This document shows, one piece after another, positions 55,694 through 64,000 of a stretch of 64,000 nt of DNA. Origin of the DNA: DASXKD01 sp963734725. GTDB lineage: Bacteria; Actinomycetota; Actinomycetes; Streptosporangiales; Streptosporangiaceae. The notes under the pieces are model-generated. The model made no database searches. It was not told where the DNA came from and worked only from the letters and a program-made list of their open reading frames with translations. Both the position numbers and the translations under genes were made by a program. Where the stretch lies: the NCBI GenBank assembly GCA_963734725.1, contig CAVTIX010000029.1, positions 149,263-213,262 of the forward strand, read 5' to 3'. The first letter of the stretch is position 1. The number at the start of each line of letters is the position of its first letter.

Positions 55694-56548
55694 GTGTCCG
55701 AGTCCCGAGTCCGTGTCAGCGATGAGACGGAGGAAGTTCCGGTCAGAGACGGCGAGGTTGGTGAGGCCGACGTGTTCGGTGAATTCGACGAGTCCGAAGA
55801 GCCCGGCGCGGCCGGCGAGCTCGGCGGGACCGGCGACGCGGCCCCCCTGGTGGACGGCGCGGCCGTGGACAGTGATGGCGCGGCCGCGGACGGCGCCAGC
55901 GCGGCCGTAGACGGTGATGGCGCGGCCGTAGACGGTGACGGCGCGGCCGCGGATGACGCGGGCGAACCGGACCCGGTCGCCCAGTTCACCGCCGAGCTGC
56001 GGCAGTTGCCCGGCGAGTGGTACGTCGTCCACTCCTACGCCGGTTACGAGAACCGGGTGAAGGCCAACCTGGAGAGCCGGACCCAGTCGCTGAACATGGA
56101 GGACTACATCTTCCAGATCGAGGTCCCGGTGCACCAGGTGATCGAGGTCAAGGGCGGCAAGCGGCAGCAGGTCTCGGAGAAGGTCCTTCCCGGCTACATC
56201 CTGGTCCGGATGGACCTCACCGACGAATCCTGGGCAGTGGTCCGCAACACTCCCGGGGTCACCGGCTTCGTCGGCCTGTCCAGCCGGCCCTCCCCGCTGT
56301 CGCTCGGTGAGGTCGCCTCGCTGCTCGCGCCCGAGCCGGAGGAAACCGCGGCCAAGGCCGAAGTCATCCGGGCGGCGGTGGAATTTGCCGTCGGCGAATC
56401 CGTTACCGTAATGGACGGCCCGTTCGCAACGCTCCCGGCGACCGTGAACGAGATCAACTCCGACACCCAGAAGCTCAAGGTGCTGGTGTCGATCTTCGGC
56501 CGGGAGACGCCGGTCGAGCTTTCCTTCGACCAGGTCTCCAAGATCTAA
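55694..56548 (+). CDS. nusG: Transcription elongation/antitermination factor NusG with acidic repeat leader
   Basis: 284 residues. The NGN domain starts near residue 107 (EWYVVHSYAGYENRVKANLE) and includes KRQQVSEKVLPGYILVRMDL and VRNTPGVTGFVG. The C-terminal KOW domain has GESVTVMDGPFATLPATVNE and ETPVELSFDQVSKI. NusG binds RNA polymerase and links it to Rho and the ribosome. The first ~100 residues are an acidic leader with near-repeats of AAVDGDGAA, encoded by 21-bp units; actinobacterial NusG often has an acidic extension but this one is repeat-built. GTG 55694 is set by GGAGAGAAGAG upstream. Confidence 0.96.
   Translation: MSESRVRVSDETEEVPVRDGEVGEADVFGEFDESEEPGAAGELGGTGDAAPLVDGAAVDSDGAAADGASAAVDGDGAAVDGDGAAADDAGEPDPVAQFTAELRQLPGEWYVVHSYAGYENRVKANLESRTQSLNMEDYIFQIEVPVHQVIEVKGGKRQQVSEKVLPGYILVRMDLTDESWAVVRNTPGVTGFVGLSSRPSPLSLGEVASLLAPEPEETAAKAEVIRAAVEFAVGESVTVMDGPFATLPATVNEINSDTQKLKVLVSIFGRETPVELSFDQVSKI
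55862..55959 (+). repeat. 21-bp coding minisatellite in nusG
   Basis: Three to four units close to GTAGACGGTGATGGCGCGGCC (written here as GTAGACGGTGATGGCG plus CGGCC) give (A)AVDGDGA repeats. Two neighbouring units differ by a single base, pointing to recent duplication. Confidence 0.7.
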
Positions 56549-56577
56549 CCCAGGTAGGAATGAGTAGGACATAGCTG

Positions 56578-57015
56578 ATGGCGGCTCCGAGGAAGAAGAA
56601 GATCGCTGCGGTGGTCAAGGTGCAGCTCAACGCGGGCGCGGCCACCCCAGCCCCGCCGGTGGGCACCGCGCTGGGCCCGCATGGCGTCAACATCATGGAC
56701 TTCTGCAAGCAGTACAACGCGGCAACTGAGTCCCAGCGCGGCAACGTCATCCCGGTGGAGATCACGATCTATGAGGACAGGTCGTTTTCTTTCATCACGA
56801 AGACACCGCCGGCCCCGGAACTGATCAAGAAGGCTGCCGGGGTGGCCAAGGGCAGTGGCACGCCGCACACGGACAAGGTCGGCTCGATCACCGCCGCGCA
56901 GGTGCGGGAGATCGCGCAGACCAAGATGCCCGACCTCAACGCCACCACCATGGAGGCGGCAGAAAAGATCATCGCGGGCACCGCCCGCTCGATGGGGATC
57001 ACCGTCCAGGGCTGA
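56578..57015 (+). CDS. rplK: Large subunit ribosomal protein uL11
   Basis: 145 residues, full length: KKKIAAVVKVQLNAGAATPA, PPVGTALGPHGVNIMDFCKQ, the GTPase-centre Pro-rich loop and C-terminal rRNA-binding domain (GSGTPHTDKVGSITAAQVRE, ending TARSMGITVQG). Binds 23S rRNA at the GTPase-associated centre. Follows nusG by 29 bases. Confidence 0.98.
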   Translation: MAAPRKKKIAAVVKVQLNAGAATPAPPVGTALGPHGVNIMDFCKQYNAATESQRGNVIPVEITIYEDRSFSFITKTPPAPELIKKAAGVAKGSGTPHTDKVGSITAAQVREIAQTKMPDLNATTMEAAEKIIAGTARSMGITVQG

Positions 57016-57080
57016 TCCATTCCCAGTGGCAGGGCCCGCGCTGGCCCGCGACCACGACCTCCGGCAGCAAGGAGACAGCA

Positions 57081-57803
57081 ATGAAGCGCAGTAAGGCATA
57101 TCGCGCGGGGGCCGAGCAGATCGACCGGAACCGCTTGTACAGCCCCGCCGAGGCGGTGGCGCTGGCCAGGAAGACCTCGCCCGCCAAGTTTGACCCGACC
57201 GTCGAGGTGGCGCTCCGGCTCGGCGTCAACCCGCGCAAGGCGGACCAGATGGTCCGCGGCACGGTGAACCTGCCCAACGGCACCGGCAAGACCGCCCGGG
57301 TGCTGGCCTTCGCCACCGGCGACCGCGCGGAAGAGGCCCGGGCGGCGGGCGCGGACTACGTCGGTTCTGACGACTTGATCGAGCGGATCCAGGGCGGCTT
57401 CCTCGACTTCGACGCGGTGGTGGCCACGCCGGACCTGATGGGCAAGGTCGGCCGGCTCGGCCGGATCCTCGGCCCGCGCGGCCTCATGCCCAACCCCAAG
57501 ACCGGTACGGTCACCCCGAACGTGGGCAAGGCGGTCACCGACATCAAGGGCGGCAAGATCGAGTTCCGGGTGGACCGGCACGGCAACCTGCACTTCATCA
57601 TCGGCAAGGCGTCCTTCCCGGACAGCGCGCTGATGGAGAACTACGCCGCCGCGATCGACGAGATCCTGCGGCTGAAGCCGTCCGCGGCCAAGGGCCGGTA
57701 CCTCAGGAAGGCCGCCATCACCACGACGATGGGCCCGAGCATCCCGGTCGACCCGGCCAAGACCCGCGGGCTGGTCGAGGACATGGAGGCCGCGGCCGGC
57801 TAG
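57081..57803 (+). CDS. rplA: Large subunit ribosomal protein uL1
   Basis: 240 residues: MKRSKAYRAGAEQIDRNRLY, KFDPTVEVALRLGVNPRKAD, the central domain GSDDLIERIQGGFLDFDAVV and the signature LMGKVGRLGRILGPRGLMPN, followed by PKTGTVTPNVGKAVTDIKGG. Forms the L1 stalk and, in many bacteria, represses its own operon. AAGGAGA lies 7 bases upstream. A U-rich terminator follows about 120 bases downstream. Confidence 0.98.
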   Translation: MKRSKAYRAGAEQIDRNRLYSPAEAVALARKTSPAKFDPTVEVALRLGVNPRKADQMVRGTVNLPNGTGKTARVLAFATGDRAEEARAAGADYVGSDDLIERIQGGFLDFDAVVATPDLMGKVGRLGRILGPRGLMPNPKTGTVTPNVGKAVTDIKGGKIEFRVDRHGNLHFIIGKASFPDSALMENYAAAIDEILRLKPSAAKGRYLRKAAITTTMGPSIPVDPAKTRGLVEDMEAAAG

Positions 57804-57920
57804 CCGGGCCGGTCGTGAATTGTCGCGACGCCACGTGCGGCGTTTGTCCTAGAAGCGGGTTTGCGTAGCCGCGGGGCTTAGCTGGCCGTCCGTGCGGTCT
57901 GCTGGCGAGATGAGTAATAA

Positions 57921-57943
57921 CAGGCCGCGGCCGGGGCCTTTTT
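57921..57943 (+). terminator. Intrinsic terminator after rplA
   Basis: AGGCC (57921-57925) pairs with GGCCT (57934-57938) around an 8-base GC-rich loop, directly followed by six T. The T-run is unusual for this GC-rich genome and supports true termination of the nusG-rplKA transcript. Confidence 0.6.
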
Positions 57944-58049
57944 TCCTCGTGATTCTTGTTGGCCTGCACGCCTGAGAGTAGATTTCGGAGCGTTCACGCG
58001 TCTTTCGTGAATCACCGCCGGTATCTCAGCCTCACAATGAAGGGGATGG

Positions 58050-58546
58050 GTGGATTGTCGCTCTATCCGCTGTGGCGACGCGTTCTGCTGCCCGACGGGT
58101 GACACCCACTTCGGGGAGGCGCCCCCGAATATCGTGACCGGGCCGCGTCAACAAACGTCTCCCAGAACGGTGACCTGGACTTCGACGGGAGCCCGTACTG
58201 GGATGACCGGCCGAACTCGACAGTCCCTAACACCTTCCCGTCAACGTTCAAGCAGAAGCCGCCGACAACGGTCGGGGTGCTACCTATTCGCGCTTCCAAA
58301 TCCAGACCGACACCGCTTTGTCCGGGGCGCGCTGCGAATTCCCGGACCCCGGCTGCGTGATCCCGCCCCCCGCAGGCGCCGGGCAAGTTCTTCCCGTACT
58401 GGACGCTGACCAGATCCTGCGTGCTGGAGTTCGGCAATATGACGAACGGAAACACACTCGGCAAGCAGGCTCAATACGGCACGATCCATCCCGCGCTGGG
58501 CTATGCGGAACTCCTCGCACCGATCACGCGCAACCCATGTGCGTGA
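58050..58546 (+). pseudogene. Decayed secreted-protein gene in the rplA-rplJ gap
   Basis: Three frames are needed to read one protein. Frame 1 to about 58276: NVSQNGDLDFDGSPYWDDRP, NSTVPNTFPSTFKQKPPTTV. Frame 2, about 58276-58385: TYSRFQIQTDTALSGARCEF, PDPGCVIPPP. Frame 3 to the TGA at 58546: KFFPYWTLTRSCVLEFGNMT, NGNTLGKQAQYGTIHPALGY, ELLAPITRNPCA. The phrases NGDLDFDG.PYW, F.IQTDTA, C.IPPPGAG and FYPYWTL recall an actinobacterial family of secreted proteins of unknown function. Upstream of 58160 (CGDAFCCPTGDTHFGEAPPN) may be an earlier part. Two frameshifts and no clear start show it is dead. Confidence 0.55.
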
Positions 58547-58592
58547 CGCTGCCGATCCCGTCCGGCCGGGCTTGACCGAGCCCGTTACATGA

Positions 58593-58631
58593 GATCAAGC
58601 GGCCGCCGGCTCGGCTGGCGGCCGCTTGATC
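58593..58631. terminator. Perfect 15-bp inverted repeat before the rplJ promoter
   Basis: GATCAAGCGGCCGCC (58593-58607) is perfectly repeated in inverse at 58617-58631 around a 9-base loop. AAG/CTT in the stem makes it symmetrical for both strands. It lies just before the putative rplJ -35, so it probably insulates rplJL from transcription of the region upstream. Confidence 0.55.
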
Positions 58632-58634
58632 GAT

Positions 58635-58664
58635 TTGTCGAACCGGCTGCGGGCCCCATACCCT
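58635..58664 (+). promoter_or_regulatory. Putative rplJ-rplL promoter
   Basis: TTGTCG (58635-58640), 18-base spacer, TACCCT (58659-58664). The predicted start near 58671 gives a leader of about 225 bases, as expected for the L10 leader. Confidence 0.5.
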
Positions 58665-58670
58665 TAGGTC

Positions 58671-58894
58671 AAGCCAAAGACCGTCGGCTGTCGCCGCGCG
58701 CGTGCGCGTGGTGACCGAAGGTCCCGCGAGAGCGGGCGGCCCGCGCAGGCGTCCGAGCTGATGCACCGCCTTCGGGGCGGTGCCCACGCCCTGGTGCGCT
58801 GCGCCGGGGCGTTCGCCTTTCCCGGGCCCCTTCCGCCGGCGGCACTCGTAACCTGCCGGGCAGCGCGATCGCCACCCGGCCCGGAAGGAGGCCC
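58671..58894 (+). promoter_or_regulatory. Ribosomal protein L10 leader (rplJL autoregulatory RNA)
   Basis: About 220 untranslated bases before rplJ. They start with CAAGCCAAAGACCGTCGGCT, contain GTGACCGAAGGTCCCGCG and several hairpins (GCACCGCC-TTCG-GGGCGGTGC at 58758-58780). They end in GGAAGGAGGCCC before the ATG. The AAAGACCG...GACCGAAGGTCC arrangement resembles the actinobacterial L10 leader (Rfam type RF00557), where L10-L12 binding reduces expression. Confidence 0.6.
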
Positions 58895-59593
58895 ATGGCG
58901 AATGCGGAGAAGGTGGCCGCGGTCGCCGAGCTGACCGAGCGGTTCCAGACGTCGAGCGGGGCGGTGCTCGCCAACTACCGCGGCCTGACCGTCGCCCAGC
59001 TCGCCGCGCTGCGCCGCGCGCTCGGCGAGCAGGCGACGTTCGCGGTGGTGAAGAACACTCTGACGAAGATCGCCGCCAGCGAGGCGGGCGTCGCCGACCA
59101 GATCGGTGACCTGCTCATCGGGCCGTCGGCCATCGCGTTCGTCAAGGGCGACGTGGTCGAGGCGGCCAAGGGCCTGCGCGAGTTCGGCAAGGCGAACCCG
59201 GCGCTGGAGATCAAGGGCGGGATCATCGACGGCAAGTCGATGACGCCGGCCGAGATTGACCGGCTGGCCGACCTTGAGTCGCGCGACGTGCTGCTGGCGA
59301 TGCTGGCCGGCGCCATGAAGGCGTCGATGGCACGCGCCGCCTCCACGATGGCCGCGCTGCCGACGCAGATGGCCAGGCTGGCCGGCGCGCTGGAGGCCAA
59401 GCGGGCCGCCGAGGGCCCAGCCGCCGACGAGGCACCCGCCGACGAGGCGCCTGCGGCCGAGGCGCCTGCGGCCGAGGCGCCTGCGGCCGAGGCGCCCGCC
59501 GCCGCCCCCACCGAGACAGAAGATTCGCAGACAAACGAAGACGCCGCGGCCGATGTCGCCGCTCAGGCGACTGAAGACGCAACGGAGGACTGA
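58895..59593 (+). CDS. rplJ: Large subunit ribosomal protein uL10 with repeat-built acidic tail
   Basis: 232 residues, about 55 longer than the common 170-180. The core is normal: EKVAAVAELTERFQTSSGAV, LANYRGLTVAQLAALRRALG, VVKNTLTKIAASEAGV, GPSAIAFVKGDVVEAAKGLR and LLAMLAGAMKASMARAASTM, which leads to the L7/L12-binding helix. The tail (from about 175) is EAPAA repeated, encoded by three identical 15-bp units (59444-59488) and diverged neighbours, then TETEDSQTNEDAAADVA. L10 anchors the L7/L12 stalk. GGAAGGAGG precedes the ATG. Confidence 0.97.
   Translation: MANAEKVAAVAELTERFQTSSGAVLANYRGLTVAQLAALRRALGEQATFAVVKNTLTKIAASEAGVADQIGDLLIGPSAIAFVKGDVVEAAKGLREFGKANPALEIKGGIIDGKSMTPAEIDRLADLESRDVLLAMLAGAMKASMARAASTMAALPTQMARLAGALEAKRAAEGPAADEAPADEAPAAEAPAAEAPAAEAPAAAPTETEDSQTNEDAAADVAAQATEDATED
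59444..59503 (+). repeat. 15-bp coding minisatellite in rplJ
   Basis: GAGGCGCCTGCGGCC occurs three times without change (59444-59488) and once with changes (59489-59503), giving EAPAA repeats in the L10 tail. Identical synonymous codons in all three copies indicate recent expansion. Confidence 0.8.
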
Positions 59594-59598
59594 CCACC

Positions 59599-59988
59599 AT
59601 GGCGAAGCTGAGCACCGACGAACTGCTCGACGCGTTCAAGGAGATGACGCTCCTCGAGCTGTCCGACTTCGTGAAGCAGTTCGAGGAGACCTTCGACGTG
59701 AAGGCCGCGGCGCCGGTCGCGGTGGCCCAGGCCGCCGCCCCCGGCGGCGCCGCCCCCGCGGAAGAGGCCGAGGAGAAGGACGAGTTCGACGTCATCCTGG
59801 AGGCGGCGGGCGACAAGAAGATCCAGGTCATCAAGGAGGTCCGCTCGCTGACCAGCCTCGGCCTCAAGGAAGCCAAGGACCTGGTGGACGGCGCGCCGAA
59901 CCCAGTGCTCGAGCGGGTGAACAAGGAGTCCGCCGACAAGGCCACGGCCGCGCTGGAAGGCGCCGGCGCGACGGTCACCGTCAAATAG
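59599..59988 (+). CDS. rplL: Large subunit ribosomal protein bL12 (L7/L12)
   Basis: 129 residues: N-terminal dimerisation helices (LSTDELLDAFKEMTLLELSD), Ala/Gly hinge (AQAAAPGGAAPAEEAEEKDE) and C-terminal factor-binding domain (FDVILEAAGDKKIQVIKEVR, LGLKEAKDLVDGAPNPVLE). Multiple copies bind the L10 tail region to recruit translation factors. Starts five bases after rplJ. Confidence 0.98.
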   Translation: MAKLSTDELLDAFKEMTLLELSDFVKQFEETFDVKAAAPVAVAQAAAPGGAAPAEEAEEKDEFDVILEAAGDKKIQVIKEVRSLTSLGLKEAKDLVDGAPNPVLERVNKESADKATAALEGAGATVTVK

Positions 59989-60006
59989 CCGGACCCCACA
60001 CCGCGG

Positions 60007-60046
60007 CGTGTGCCCGGCCAGCGTCGCGACGCTGGCCGGGCACACG
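60007..60046 (+). terminator. 40-bp perfect palindrome after rplL
   Basis: CGTGTGCCCGGCCAGCGTCG (60007-60026) is followed by its exact complement in reverse (60027-60046) with no spacer. As RNA it forms a long hairpin 18 bases after the rplL stop. No T-run. Likely the attenuating terminator between rplJL and rpoBC. Confidence 0.65.
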
Positions 60047-60187
60047 TCACCTTGAGGTCACTCGCCCGTCGGGCGGGCAGCGTCTCCAGGGAACTGGTAG
60101 TTTTACCCGGGAGGAATGGCCCCCACACCTAGCGCCTGGTGTGGCGTTCGTCACGTTACTCAGATGGCCTTGCGGGCCGCTGTGGGC

Positions 60188-60279
60188 TTGACGTTTCGCC
60201 CGGAACCAGCCATGCTGCGGAGAACCGTGAACCTCATAGTGAGATACGCTTGACAAGCAGTGTGGCCATCGACTACGCT
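60188..60279 (+). promoter_or_regulatory. Putative rpoB promoters
   Basis: The better match is TTGACA (60250-60255), 18-base spacer, TACGCT (60274-60279), ending 115 bases before rpoB. A second weaker one is TTGACG (60188-60193), 17 bases, CATGCT (60211-60216). The rest of the 406-base gap between rplL and rpoB holds no gene. Confidence 0.6.
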
Positions 60280-60394
60280 GCCAATTTGCGCTGCACTCTG
60301 ACGTCCTCGACATACCCGAACTACTCGTGGCGTGTCCGCAGGGCGTTTTGCGTGCGTGCGGTGAAAGTCCGCGTGAACTCTGGAAGGACCCCTG

Positions 60395-63859
<3,465 letters not shown>

Positions 63860-63890
63860 AGAACCGAACTACTCCCAGGGGATAAAACAC

Positions 63891-64000
63891 GTGCTTGACG
63901 TCAACTTCTTCGACGACCTGCGCATCGGCCTTGCCACCGCGGACGACATCAGGCAGTGGTCGCACGGTGAGGTCAAGAAGCCCGAGACCATCAACTACCG
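63891..64000 (+). CDS. rpoC: DNA-directed RNA polymerase beta' subunit, 5' end only
   Basis: GTG 63891, AGGGGATAAAACAC upstream, 31 bases after rpoB. The first 36 residues are LDVNFFDDLRIGLATADDIR, QWSHGEVKKPETINY, the universal start of actinobacterial RpoC (LDVNFFDEL.IGLATADDIR). The gene continues beyond the window. Confidence 0.97.
   Translation, partial: MLDVNFFDDLRIGLATADDIRQWSHGEVKKPETINY

Overview
The window is high-GC DNA from an actinomycete. The right end carries the conserved trnW-secE-nusG-rplKA-rplJL-rpoBC ribosomal/RNA polymerase block. Upstream of it sits the actinobacterial rpmG-MaoC-MaoC-murB group, and the left end holds an Mce-type ABC importer. GTG and TTG starts, ATGA/GTGA stop-start overlaps and leaderless starts are frequent. 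Gene style suggests a Streptosporangiales-like lineage, but the window alone does not prove a genus.

Layout. 1-1307: Mce/Mla-type ABC permease (cut by the window edge) and its ATPase. 1.7-5 kb: three secreted proteins, two of them related, with strong terminators. 5.1-7 kb: a frameshifted GH43-like propeller gene and a sulfotransferase. 7.2-15.6 kb: a divergent catabolic unit. GntR/UTRA regulator and APC permease lie on one strand; a choline-kinase-fold kinase, FAD/GcvT demethylating dehydrogenase, L-serine ammonia-lyase and SIS sugar isomerase/deglycase-like protein lie on the other. Two GTCTAGAC operators sit between them. 15.7-19.4 kb: a membrane zinc-ribbon/beta-propeller protein, then a CaiB-type CoA-transferase coupled to a citryl-CoA-lyase-like protein. 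19.4-22.8 kb: a split transketolase whose C-terminal half carries an 18-bp minisatellite, with an M24 pita-bread protein in which one metal ligand is Cys. 22.8-36 kb: a patchwork of intact catabolic genes (GH15, methyltransferase, PEP/pyruvate-binding protein, second Cys-variant M24 protein, CocE hydrolase, amidohydrolase, two dehydrogenases, TrmH). Between them are gene remnants: GntR-FCD, LtrA, histidine phosphatase, GDPD and an SRPBCC tail.

36.2-38.5 kb: tRNA-Met, rpmG, two MaoC hydratases and murB. 38.5-52.6 kb: an insert in an otherwise conserved neighbourhood, holding rhodanese/TetR and a full Tad/Flp pilus locus. The Tad locus has prepilin peptidase, lipoprotein, secreted protein, SAF/RcpC, TadZ, TadA, TadB, TadC, Flp, two TadE, a TadG-like protein and a 992-residue membrane LysM/BTAD protein. 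52.6-55 kb: adenosine deaminase, a MITE-like element and aspartate-type aminotransferase. 55.2-64 kb: tRNA-Trp to the start of rpoC. The rplA-rplJ gap holds a decayed secreted-protein gene and then the L10 leader.

Two themes run through the window. First, repeats: a dispersed intergenic repeat family ending in a Shine-Dalgarno sequence, a MITE-like element, a nested palindrome inside a gene, and 15-21 bp minisatellites in coding sequence (transketolase, nusG, rplJ, zinc-ribbon protein). Second, frameshifts: the essential rpoB carries two apparent indels whose combined effect restores frame. Some frameshifts elsewhere may therefore be sequence errors rather than true gene loss.
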